Assembly: GCA_012744395.1 (NCBI GenBank)
Contig: JAAYCB010000265.1
Location: 1-64,000, forward strand
Origin: Pirellulaceae bacterium
GTDB lineage: Bacteria; Planctomycetota; Planctomycetia; Pirellulales; Thermoguttaceae
Length of the DNA stretch: 64,000 nt
Direction of reading: 5' to 3'
Below the pieces are notes generated by a model that saw nothing but the letters and a program-made list of their open reading frames with translations, was not told the origin of the DNA and made no database searches. The stretch's first letter is position 1. Each line of letters starts with the position of its first letter. Positions 48,567 to 56,813 of the stretch are shown piece by piece. A program made the position numbers and the translations under genes.

Positions 48567-49119
48567 CCGCGGGCCGGAGCCGCCGCTCGCCTGGCGGTCG
48601 CCGGAGACGTGTTCCGGCTTCGCGCAAGTCGCGCCGATCCGGCGCTTGTCTGGACGGTTCCGCGTTGCCCCGATCCGCGGCTCCCAGCGCTGCGCGCGGG
48701 AGGTTTCAAGGGCGGGTTGCCGATGCTCGGGTGAACACATCGAGCGGCTCGGCGAGTTTTTGGCAAAGCTCTGGAAAAGTTGTATTGATTTTCTAATCAA
48801 GGACGATACAATCCCAAAGAATACGTCAGACGAGGCTCTCTCCAAGCCTGACAAGTCAGGCGGGCGTTTCGCTGGCGAAAGCATCTACTCGGCAGGACAA
48901 CCGAGCTTCAATAGAAACTCACATGACGCGCCGTCCGTTCGCGGTTGGCAAGAGAGCATCACACGACCTCCTGAGCGGCCCCGCGGCCGCCGGAAATGAG
49001 CGATCCCAACATCGTCCTGCTGCTCAGTTGAAGATGGGTTGCGCTCGTGCGCGCCTGCTGGGGCACGAAGGGAGCTCGTATGCCCCGGCCCATAGGTCGC
49101 TCCCCCGAGAGTTTCTGGA
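48567..49119. other. 553-bp intergenic region upstream of kamA
   Basis: No convincing gene. The most AT-rich stretch (~48770-48830) holds a good promoter pair. Several short open frames on both strands show no recognisable protein. Confidence 0.5.
48785..48812 (+). promoter_or_regulatory. Candidate promoter upstream of the kamA operon
   Basis: TTGATT (48785-48790), 16-bp spacer, TACAAT (48807-48812). The spacer contains the inverted arms GATT and AATC. It lies ~310 bp upstream of the kamA ATG at 49120 and would give a long leader. Confidence 0.5.
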
Positions 49120-50592
49120 ATGCGTCAGGCGGATACGGAAGAATGCGCGTGTACGGCCACCGACGAGGAGCCTCCGGGGCGTCCCCTCGTCTCGGCCACC
49201 CTCTCCCCTCACACTCTCACCCTGACTGCCAGGCCGGCTGAAAGCCGAAACGGACGTCGTCCCAGCAAGGCGCCTCCCCGCGCCGCAGCTCCGGCCGCCG
49301 GCCCTGTCGTATTGGCACCGAGTTTCGCCCGGCGAAAAACGCCCGTGCAGCCCGTCTGCCGGACCGTCGTCGCCCGCCCCCGTGCCGCTCCCTCCGCGGC
49401 GACTTCGCGGCGGGGAACCGACCCGCGAACGCGGGCCTTTCGCCGCCGCTTCTACCCGCAGGTCACCGACCGCGAGTGGAACGACTGGCACTGGCAACTC
49501 CGCCACCGGATCCGGACCCTGGGCGAAGCCGAACGCTTCCTGATGCTCTCCGACGGCGAGCGGGAAGCGATCCTCCGCGGCGGCGCGATGCTGCCGTTTG
49601 CAATCACCCCCTACTACCTGGCGCTGCTGGACGCCGGCGACCCGGACCAGCCGCTGCGGCGGACCGTGATGCCCTCACCCGGCGAATTCGTTCAGACGCG
49701 GGGCGAGGCGGACGATCCCCTGGGAGAAGACGGCCACAGTCCGGTGCCCGGCCTGGTCCACCGCTATCCCGATCGCGTCCTCCTCCTCGCCCTGGACTAC
49801 TGCTCGACCTATTGCCGCTACTGCACCCGGTCGCGCGTGGTTGGCCATGGCGAGTTGGCCCCCGGCGAAGCGCGATTGGAGGCGATCTTCGAGTACCTGG
49901 AGAATTCGCCGCAGGTCCGCGACGTCCTCGTCTCCGGGGGAGACCCGCTGGCGATGAGCGACGACCGGCTCGATTGGATCCTCGGTCGCCTGCGGGCGAT
50001 TCCCCACATTGAGCTGGTGCGGCTGGGGACGAAGATGCCGGCCGTCCTGCCGCAGCGGATCACCCCCTCGCTGTGCCGCATGCTGCGGAAATACCATCCG
50101 CTCTGGATGAGCCTGCACTTCACCCATCCGGATGAATGCACGCCGGAGTCCTTCCTGGCCTGCGCGCGGCTGGCCGATTCGGGGATTCCCTTGGGAAGCC
50201 AGACGGTGCTGCTCAAGGGGGTCAACGACAACGTGGCCACGATGAAGGACCTGGTCCACCGGCTGGTGATGATGCGGGTCCGGCCGTACTACCTTTACCA
50301 GTGCGACCCGATTTCCGGCTCGTCGCATTTCCGCACGCCGGTCAGCAAAGGCCTGGAGATCATCCAGGGATTGCGGGGCCACACGACCGGCTACGCGGTG
50401 CCCAACTACGTGATCGACGCTCCCGGCGGCGGCGGCAAGATACCGCTCCAGCCGGACTATCTCGTTGGCCGCGAGGGCGACGACCTCCTGCTGCGGAACT
50501 TCGAAGGCAAGCTCTACCGCTACCCCGACCCGGCCGGAGAGTCCGCGCCTGGGCAAGACACGATCGCTTCAGGGGCTTCCTGCGGAGCTTGA
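49120..50592 (+). CDS. kamA: Lysine 2,3-aminomutase (radical SAM, PLP)
   Basis: Interconverts L-lysine and L-beta-lysine. The radical-SAM cluster motif CxxxCxxC is C228/C232/C235 (CSTYCRYC). The PLP lysine is K440 in PGGGGKIPL. The two aspartates that bind the lysine side-chain amine in the clostridial enzyme correspond to D396 (YQCDPISGSSHF) and D433 (VIDAPGG), which argues for lysine rather than glutamate. The family core begins near residue 105 (FRRRFYPQV); the Arg/Pro/Ala-rich first ~100 residues look unreliable, and GTG 49345 (giving 415 residues, the usual length) is an alternative start. An EF-P-modifying EpmB role is possible, but no efp or epmA is in the window. Confidence 0.92.
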   Translation: MRQADTEECACTATDEEPPGRPLVSATLSPHTLTLTARPAESRNGRRPSKAPPRAAAPAAGPVVLAPSFARRKTPVQPVCRTVVARPRAAPSAATSRRGTDPRTRAFRRRFYPQVTDREWNDWHWQLRHRIRTLGEAERFLMLSDGEREAILRGGAMLPFAITPYYLALLDAGDPDQPLRRTVMPSPGEFVQTRGEADDPLGEDGHSPVPGLVHRYPDRVLLLALDYCSTYCRYCTRSRVVGHGELAPGEARLEAIFEYLENSPQVRDVLVSGGDPLAMSDDRLDWILGRLRAIPHIELVRLGTKMPAVLPQRITPSLCRMLRKYHPLWMSLHFTHPDECTPESFLACARLADSGIPLGSQTVLLKGVNDNVATMKDLVHRLVMMRVRPYYLYQCDPISGSSHFRTPVSKGLEIIQGLRGHTTGYAVPNYVIDAPGGGGKIPLQPDYLVGREGDDLLLRNFEGKLYRYPDPAGESAPGQDTIASGASCGA

Positions 50593-50598
50593 CAAGCG

Positions 50599-51192
50599 AT
50601 GAACGAGCGAGAGCCGCTTTGCGCCCGCTGCGCCGCGCAGCAGCAAACCTGCTGCCAGTGCCGGGATGTCTACGTAACCCTGCAAGATGTCCAGCGAATC
50701 GGTGCGCTGGCCGGCAGGGCTGATTTCTGGGAGTTCCGCGTTCCGCGGAACCCGGATTACCTCGATGTCGGCGACGACCCGCTCTGGTTGGAGCGGGTCG
50801 TCCGGGTGGACTGCTCCCGTCGCGTGCTGAGACAGGAGCCCAGCGGCGATTGTTGCTTCCTTGGGCGGGCAGGCTGCCGCCTGCCCCTGGAAGCCCGGCC
50901 GCTGGTCTGCCGTTTGCACCCCTTGGAGTACGACGAGCGGAGCATCAAGTCCAGCCTTGCCGGCGAGTGCCCCTGGCATCTGCTGGCGCCAGAACAGCCG
51001 AAGCTCTCGGCCATCAGCCTGAGCCAGGCCGACGCCGAGCGCTGGCACCGGCAATTGTACGACGAGATCCGCCAGGAACCCCGCTGGGCCGGCGGCCACC
51101 GGCGGTTGTTGCCAGAGTCCGCCGCGGCCGCTGTCCGCAAGCCGGCCCTTCTTGCCATGCCTCCCACTTCCTGCGAGAACCATTTGCCATGA
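50599..51192 (+). CDS. YkgJ-family cysteine-cluster protein
   Basis: A 197-residue cytoplasmic protein with the zinc/iron-chelating cysteine cluster of the YkgJ family: CARCAAQQQTCCQC near the start, a middle CSRR, then GDCCFLGRAGCRLPLEARPL and VCRLHPLEY. The spaced cysteines suggest a bound metal or Fe-S cluster. It begins 6 bp after the kamA stop and its TGA overlaps the ATG of the ATP-grasp gene as ATGA, so the three genes are almost certainly one operon. In the family such proteins are of unknown function; association with a radical-SAM enzyme hints at a cluster or maturation role (inference). Confidence 0.9.
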   Translation: MNEREPLCARCAAQQQTCCQCRDVYVTLQDVQRIGALAGRADFWEFRVPRNPDYLDVGDDPLWLERVVRVDCSRRVLRQEPSGDCCFLGRAGCRLPLEARPLVCRLHPLEYDERSIKSSLAGECPWHLLAPEQPKLSAISLSQADAERWHRQLYDEIRQEPRWAGGHRRLLPESAAAAVRKPALLAMPPTSCENHLP

Positions 51193-52265
51193 GAATTGGC
51201 CTGACTTACGACCTGCGCTCGGAGTACCTCGCGATGGGCCTGAGCGAATTGGAGACCGCCGAGTTCGATCGCCCCGACACGATCGACGCGATTCAAGGGG
51301 CCCTGGTCGAGCTGGGGCACGAGACCGACCGCATCGGCCACGCCCGGCAGCTGATCGGCCGGCTGGCCGTCGGCGACCGCTGGGACCTGGTGTTCAACAT
51401 CTGCGAGGGGCTTTACGGCCCGGCGCGGGAGGCCCAGGTACCGGCCATCCTCGACGTCTACGGCGTTGCTTACACGTTCTCGGATCCGCTCGTCCTGGCC
51501 GTCGCGCTGGAGAAGGCGATGACCAAGACGCTGCTGAAGGCCGCCGGCGTGCCAACAACCGCGTTTGCCGTCGTTCGCGATGCGGACGAGCGCCCTGCCG
51601 TCGAATTCGGCTATCCGGTGTTTGCCAAGCCGATCGCCGAAGGGACCGGCAAGGGCATCACCCCCGCCTCGCGAATCCACGCGCCGGAGCAACTCGCCGA
51701 GGTCTGCCGCGAGTTGCTGCGTGTTCACCGCCAGCCCGTGCTGATCGAACCCTACCTGCCCGGCCGGGAGTTTACCGTGGGCGTCTGGGGCACGGGGCGC
51801 GATTCCGAGGTCATCGGCACGCTGGAAATCGTCCTCCGCGCCCACGCCGAGGAAGGCGTCTATTCCTACGTCAACAAGGAACAGTGCGAGGAGCTGGTCG
51901 ACTATCTGCCGGTGTCAGCCGAGCGCGACGCGACGGTGTGGGAAGCCGAGACCATCGCGCTGGATGCATGGCGGGCCCTTGGATGCCGCGACGCCGGCCG
52001 GATCGATCTCCGTTGCGACGCGCACGGCCGGATCCAGGTCATGGAGTTGAACCCTCTGGCCGGCCTCCATCCGGAGCATTCCGATCTGCCGATGATCTGC
52101 ACCGCGCAGGGAATCCCCTACACTCGGCTGATCGAGCGGATCGTCCAATCCGCCTCTGAGCGAATCGGCGCGGATCGCCACCTGGTCGTAAAACCGCTGG
52201 CTGCGATGAACGGACAACGCGCATGGCGAACGGAGTGGATTCCGGGCTACGGGTCGACGGGGTGA
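51189..52265 (+). CDS. ATP-grasp ligase of the D-Ala-D-Ala ligase type
   Basis: A 358-residue ATP-grasp enzyme that would join two amino acids or an amino acid and a peptide with ATP. The N-terminal domain reads MRIGLTYDLRSEYL with the later LVFNICEGLYGPAREAQVPA, like Ddl NxxxG. The ATP-grasp part includes FAKPIAEGTGKGI, VLIEPYLPGREFTVG and the Mg-binding VMELNPLAGLHP. It is not a standard Ddl: the amino-terminal strand and the acceptor loop differ. It follows kamA and ykgJ, with ATGA overlap to ykgJ, so a beta-lysine-containing product is a reasonable guess. The last ~30 residues (WRTEWIPGYGSTG) are an unusual tail. Confidence 0.9.
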   Translation: MRIGLTYDLRSEYLAMGLSELETAEFDRPDTIDAIQGALVELGHETDRIGHARQLIGRLAVGDRWDLVFNICEGLYGPAREAQVPAILDVYGVAYTFSDPLVLAVALEKAMTKTLLKAAGVPTTAFAVVRDADERPAVEFGYPVFAKPIAEGTGKGITPASRIHAPEQLAEVCRELLRVHRQPVLIEPYLPGREFTVGVWGTGRDSEVIGTLEIVLRAHAEEGVYSYVNKEQCEELVDYLPVSAERDATVWEAETIALDAWRALGCRDAGRIDLRCDAHGRIQVMELNPLAGLHPEHSDLPMICTAQGIPYTRLIERIVQSASERIGADRHLVVKPLAAMNGQRAWRTEWIPGYGSTG

Positions 52266-52393
52266 ATTCCGGGCGACTTGTGCTGGGCAGAGGAAGTCGG
52301 TGACCCAAACACGCGCGGCTTCGACGAACATCGCGCCAGGTTTCTTCTCGCCGGTCGAAATCCCGACGTGATCGAACTGCATCGCGGCGCCCT

Positions 52394-53413
52394 TCAGAAT
52401 TTTCCATCACGGGTCTGGAAATGGGTCGGTTTGCCCAGCGTCTGGCCGCCCCGCCTGAGCCACTGGGCGATCCAGGAGATCATCTGCTCGCATGTCACCG
52501 CGGGGCGGCCGAGCCGTTCATAACCGGCCCGCGCATCGCTGAGCAAGGCGTCGCCCCCTTCGCTCCCGGTGAACGTTGCCGGCCGCTCGAACAGGCGGCC
52601 AAATTCCGCAGCGCAATCCCGCACGCTGAGCGTCTCCTCGCCGGTCAGGTTGACGATCCAGGGCGGGCTCGCGACGTGGTCGAACGAGCGGAGCGTCATC
52701 GCGTTGGAGTCCCCTTGCCAGATGGCGTTGAAATATCCCATCCCCAGGTCGACCGGCACGCCGGCCAGCGCCTTCTGGCCAATGTCCACCAGAACGCCGT
52801 AGCGGAGCTCCACGGCGTAGTTGAGCCGCAACAGTGCCACACGGGTGCCCTGCCGCATGCTGAAGTACGTGAACATCCGCTCGCGGCCCAGGCAACTCAT
52901 CGCGTAATCCCCGATCGGCTCCGCCGGCGTCTGTTCGGTCGCTCCGCCGGAATCGACCGGCACCAGTGGATAGACGTTGCCGGTGGAATAGGCGACGATC
53001 CGGCTCGCCGGGTACCGCTCGCAGACCATGCCCGCCAGGTAGGTGTTCATCGCCCAGGTCCGCGGCTCCTCGCCCGAGGTGCCGAACTTCTGCGCCGGAA
53101 GGTAGAGCAGGTTGGGCGCGTCGGGCAGCTGTTCGAGAGCCTTGCGATCCAGCACGTCGGCGGCAATCGTTTCCATCCCCCAGCTTTCCAGCCGCTCGCG
53201 CAGGCCCGGCGTGCTGAAGCGGGCAACGCCGATGATCCGCCGCCGGACGCCCGACTCCTGGTCGGCCCGCCGGGCCATGCGGGCGAGCGTCGGCCCGATC
53301 TTGCCGCCCACGCCAAGCACGATCAGATCGCCTTCGAGCCGGCGCATGGTCTCAACGACTTCTTTGGTCGGACGGCTGAGATACTCTTCGAGCTGTTCGA
53401 TCGTTTCAATCAT
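52394..53413 (-). CDS. NAD-dependent epimerase/dehydratase-like protein (extended SDR) lacking the YxxxK lysine
   Basis: A 339-residue protein of the extended short-chain dehydrogenase fold. Cofactor loop GVGGKIG at 34-40 follows an N-terminal helix. The third-strand and core motifs STGNVYP (~143-149) and YAMSCLG (170-176) align with the active site, but the usual YxxxK reads Y170-x3-C174, so the catalytic lysine is missing. The protein may bind a nucleotide sugar without typical catalysis or use another residue. The C-terminal half includes GMGYFNAIWQGDSNA. AAGGAAAG precedes ATG 53413. Substrate unknown. Confidence 0.85.
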   Translation of the reverse strand: MIETIEQLEEYLSRPTKEVVETMRRLEGDLIVLGVGGKIGPTLARMARRADQESGVRRRIIGVARFSTPGLRERLESWGMETIAADVLDRKALEQLPDAPNLLYLPAQKFGTSGEEPRTWAMNTYLAGMVCERYPASRIVAYSTGNVYPLVPVDSGGATEQTPAEPIGDYAMSCLGRERMFTYFSMRQGTRVALLRLNYAVELRYGVLVDIGQKALAGVPVDLGMGYFNAIWQGDSNAMTLRSFDHVASPPWIVNLTGEETLSVRDCAAEFGRLFERPATFTGSEGGDALLSDARAGYERLGRPAVTCEQMISWIAQWLRRGGQTLGKPTHFQTRDGKF

Positions 53414-53675
53414 CGTCTTTCCTTCATCCTCCTCGGCCTGTCGACGGCCCCCGCCGCCGGCCCACAAGTCTACCATTCCGGTCGACCGCAAGCGACCGGG
53501 GGCCGTGCGCGATCGATGACTTCGAGGAGCTGATCCTGGCTCATGCGTTTCAACGATCGGATAGAAAACTGAATCGGGTGGGGTTCTTCGCGCCGGTTGT
53601 TGCTTTCGCCTCCGCCGTCGAGGCTGCGCGGAAAGGCACCCCGATGGGCCGCGGGGGGCGCCGCTTGGCGCGCCG

Positions 53676-55391
53676 TTACCGCGCTACCTGCGCAAGGGCA
53701 AACTGGCTCACGGCGCGGAAGATGGCGACCAGGTCCCCGCCGTCCACCTGCTGCCGTTCCGCCGCGGGAACCGGGCGAAACAACCCTGGATGGATCGGCG
53801 CGCCGGTCTCGAAGACCCTCAACTCCACCTCGGCGCGACCGCCGCCCCATTCGACGTCAAGCCGTCGAACCTGATTCCGTTCGGGATCGAGCACGAGCCG
53901 CAGCCGCTCCGCAGAGCCGTTCCGCCGGGCAACGTGGACGATCGGCATCCCGCCTTCGCTCCCTTCGGCCACGGCGAAAAGCTGCTCGAACACCCCGGGC
54001 GCGATCGTGGCCGCGCGCAAGGCGCCGGCTACCGCCCGCAACTTCGTGAGACTCTTCTCATCAAGGATCGGCGCACGGCCATTCTCCTCTTCCATCCCGG
54101 CCGCCAGGATCCGCTCGCCGGCAAGCAGCCATGGCCCCGGCGACCACCCCAGCGCGATCCGGCCGAACTGCCTGGTTCGAGCATCGATCTTGAACCGTCC
54201 GTCGCCTGCCCGCGCGTAGTAGATGCCGGCAGCGAAGGCCGCCTGCTCGGCCGCCCCGTACACCGCGATCTCCAGGTCGAGCAGATGGCAGCGGTTCTCT
54301 GCCGGCTCCTCGCCCAGAAGCCGGGCCACTTGTTGCACGAAGGTGAGCCCCTGCTGCACCGCGGTCGGCGCGGCCGCGGCCTTCTCGGCGCGGCGGGCGT
54401 CCGGCGGCAGGTCCTGGCCGAAGAATTCAACGGTCCGCTGGAGCATGTCGGGCATGGCGGCCATCGCCGAATAGTGGCCCAGCCCGTCGAGCCAGACCAC
54501 CTTGCCGGCCAGTCCCAGCGCCGCGGCAAGCTGCTCGGTGCAGTCGCGGGGGACGACTTCGTCTTCGCCCGCATTGATCATCATCACGCGCCCCTCCGCG
54601 GCACGGCCGCGCAGCTTCGGCGCATGCGTCAAGGGATCGACCGTTTGCAGCGCCTGGAGGGCCGCCTCCCGCTCGGCGTCGGGCAGCTGCTGGAAGCTCT
54701 GTTTCAACTGGCGGAGCTCGTCCGCGTGGTCGATGATCGCGCGGAGGTCCCCGCCCGCGAGCACGAGCAAGGCTCGCCGGAGCCGCGGCTCGTCGGCTGC
54801 GGCGCTGGCGGCGACAATCCCCCCAAGACTGATCCCCGTGACCCCGATGGCGCGCGGATCGACCTCCGGGCGCGACGCCAGCAGGTCCACGGTCCGCCGC
54901 ACGTCGGCCCGCGCCTGCTCGAGCGCTGCGAGAAACCGCCGCGGCTGCCGGGCCAGCGCTCGCGTCCCCTCCGGCGGGCTCCGCTCGCCATAGTAGGGCA
55001 ACTTGAACATCAGCGCGCAAATCCCGTTCGAGGCGAGCATCGAGCAAGTCATCCGCTCCAGTTCGAAGTCCCCATCGAGGATGTGGATGCAGAGCACGGC
55101 CGGCCGGGGGGCGGGCCAGGACTGGGCGCCATCGGGCAGATAGAGCTCGGCGGGAATCGTATTGTTCTCCACAACATCGGTCGCCACCGGCGACGGGTAG
55201 GTCAGGGAGAGCACGGAGAAACCGCTTTGTTCCTTGACCGACCGGATCTGGTAGGAAAACGGCGCGCTGCCGGCCGCCTTCTCGACGCGAACTTCGCCCG
55301 TCGCCGCGCCGGATGCGGCCGTCACCCGGATCAGTAACAACAGAGCCAAAAAGCTCATCCGGCCAAGACGAACACGAGCGGGTCCAACCAT
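53676..55391 (-). CDS. Secreted alpha/beta hydrolase with a C-terminal extra domain
   Basis: A 571-residue exported serine hydrolase. Signal segment ~12-30 (MSFLALLLLIRVTAASGAA). The catalytic triad is visible: Ser188 in GISLGG, Asp277 in GEDEVVP and His306 in GLGHYSAM. The lid region MFKLPYYGERSPPEG resembles dienelactone-hydrolase or acetyl-xylan-esterase types. Residues ~380-571 form an extra beta-rich domain (DGRFKIDARTRQFGRIALGW, MPIVHVARRNG) without a recognised family. GGAG sits 8 bp before ATG 55391. Ester or peptide substrates are possible. Confidence 0.82.
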   Translation of the reverse strand: MVGPARVRLGRMSFLALLLLIRVTAASGAATGEVRVEKAAGSAPFSYQIRSVKEQSGFSVLSLTYPSPVATDVVENNTIPAELYLPDGAQSWPAPRPAVLCIHILDGDFELERMTCSMLASNGICALMFKLPYYGERSPPEGTRALARQPRRFLAALEQARADVRRTVDLLASRPEVDPRAIGVTGISLGGIVAASAAADEPRLRRALLVLAGGDLRAIIDHADELRQLKQSFQQLPDAEREAALQALQTVDPLTHAPKLRGRAAEGRVMMINAGEDEVVPRDCTEQLAAALGLAGKVVWLDGLGHYSAMAAMPDMLQRTVEFFGQDLPPDARRAEKAAAAPTAVQQGLTFVQQVARLLGEEPAENRCHLLDLEIAVYGAAEQAAFAAGIYYARAGDGRFKIDARTRQFGRIALGWSPGPWLLAGERILAAGMEEENGRAPILDEKSLTKLRAVAGALRAATIAPGVFEQLFAVAEGSEGGMPIVHVARRNGSAERLRLVLDPERNQVRRLDVEWGGGRAEVELRVFETGAPIHPGLFRPVPAAERQQVDGGDLVAIFRAVSQFALAQVAR

Positions 55392-55736
55392 TGGAACAAC
55401 TCCAGACCTGGGGAACGCCGCGCGGACGATGCCGCTTCGATCGGCGGATCGTGGAAGAGCGGCCGATTCCAGTCCCGCGGCAATCCCCATTATAGGCGGC
55501 GCAACCGAAAGAGCAACGAATCAGCGGCAGCCACTGCGGTAGACGCGTCTCTTGCCAGACGCTTACCCGCGGGCTTGGAGAGTCCGGGCCGCGGGATCGG
55601 CCGGCGGCCGGTTCTTGGAATCTTCCTCGGCTTCCATTATCCTTGGCTCTTCTTGCGTCTTACGAGACCCGAATCGGCCATTGAACCTTGGCCCTCCAGC
55701 ATTCAATACGAGCCATTGGACCCCGGGGTTGCCTCC
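55392..55736. other. Intergenic region between divergent genes
   Basis: 345 bp; no gene or clear promoter pair. An in-frame upstream extension of the nitrilase frame to 55575 is present but lacks family character. Confidence 0.4.
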
Positions 55737-56702
55737 ATGCGCGACATCCAGATCGCCGCGGCGCAGTTCGAAGCCCGCGACGCCGACAGGGACTACAATT
55801 TCAGCCGGATCGAATCGCTCGCCCAACGCGCCGCCGCCAAGGGCGCCGAGATCGTCAGTTTCCACGAGTGCTGCATCTGCGGCTACACGTTTCTTCAGGA
55901 GCTCTCGCGCGAAGCGCTCGAGGAGCTTGCCGAACCGGTCCCCGGCGAGAGCACCCGGCGGCTGGAGCGCCTGGCCGCCGATTTGAACGTCGCCCTGCTG
56001 GCCGGGCTTGTCGAGCGCCGCGGCGGCAAGCTCTACAACACCTACGTTGCCGTCGATCCGGAGCGCGGCCTGGTGGCCAGGTTCAGCAAACTTCACGCCT
56101 TCATCAGTTCCCACCTGAGCTGCGGCGACCGGATCGAGGTCTTCGAGCTTCGCGGCGTCCGCTGCTCGATCCTGATCTGCTACGACAACAACCTTGTCGA
56201 AAATCCCCGCATCGCGGCGCTCTCCGGGGCCGAGGTGATCTTCGCCCCGCATGTGACCTGCGGGCTGCCCAGTCCGATGCCTGGCCGCGGCAAGATCGAC
56301 CGGGCGCTGTGGGAGAACCGCCAGCGCGATCCGGCGCCGCTGCGAATGGAGTTCGACGGCCCCAAGGGGCGCGGCTGGCTGATGCGCTGGCTGCCCGCCC
56401 GGGCGTACGAAAATGGTGTCTATTACATCTTCTCCAACGCCGTCGGCGTGGACCACGATACGATCAAGACCGGCGGCGCGATGATCCTCGACCCGTTCGG
56501 CGAGATCCTCGCCGAATCCCGCGCGTTGGGCGACGACGTCGTCGTCGGCCTCTGCACGCCCGAGAAGATCGAGCTCTCCAGCGGCCGCCGCTACCTCCGC
56601 GCGCGGCGGCCGGACCTGTATGGAAGACTGACCGCGCCGCTCCCGCCCGGGCAGACCCCGCAGGTGACCCCCGGCTGGCGGCTGAAAGCGGCGGAGGAAT
56701 AA
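55737..56702 (+). CDS. Carbon-nitrogen hydrolase (nitrilase superfamily)
   Basis: A 321-residue amidase or nitrilase-like hydrolase. The Glu-Lys-Cys triad is complete: Glu44 in SFHECCICGY, Lys118 in RFSKLHAF and Cys148 in LICYDNN. Start MRDIQIAAAQFEARDADRDY is typical. It belongs to the carbamoylase/amidase-like part of the superfamily by overall pattern; the substrate cannot be read from sequence. ATG 55737 lacks a strong Shine-Dalgarno site but is the only family-like start. Confidence 0.9.
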   Translation: MRDIQIAAAQFEARDADRDYNFSRIESLAQRAAAKGAEIVSFHECCICGYTFLQELSREALEELAEPVPGESTRRLERLAADLNVALLAGLVERRGGKLYNTYVAVDPERGLVARFSKLHAFISSHLSCGDRIEVFELRGVRCSILICYDNNLVENPRIAALSGAEVIFAPHVTCGLPSPMPGRGKIDRALWENRQRDPAPLRMEFDGPKGRGWLMRWLPARAYENGVYYIFSNAVGVDHDTIKTGGAMILDPFGEILAESRALGDDVVVGLCTPEKIELSSGRRYLRARRPDLYGRLTAPLPPGQTPQVTPGWRLKAAEE

Positions 56703-56813
56703 GGGCTGCGGGGCGCGGGCCAACCGACCGGGAGACTGCGTCGAAGACAGCGTTTGCCTGATTGGCGCGCCGGGGAAAAAAGCGGTTTGCGGCGGTCCCG
56801 GGAGCGCGGCAGC

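Noticed and set aside
45195-48884. 1229-codon open frame on the minus strand
   Set aside because: Antisense to the hybrid kinase, whose domains are all clear; the antisense product shows no fold-like pattern.
48529-48999. 156-codon plus-strand frame after the hybrid kinase
   Set aside because: Composition is unlike a protein, it overlaps the kinase end in another frame, and it runs through the likely promoter at 48785-48812.
53470-53544. 24-codon minus-strand frame MSQDQLLEVIDRARPP upstream of the SDR-like gene
   Set aside because: Amphipathic and gene-like in part, but very short and without Shine-Dalgarno; could be a gene remnant, not enough support.
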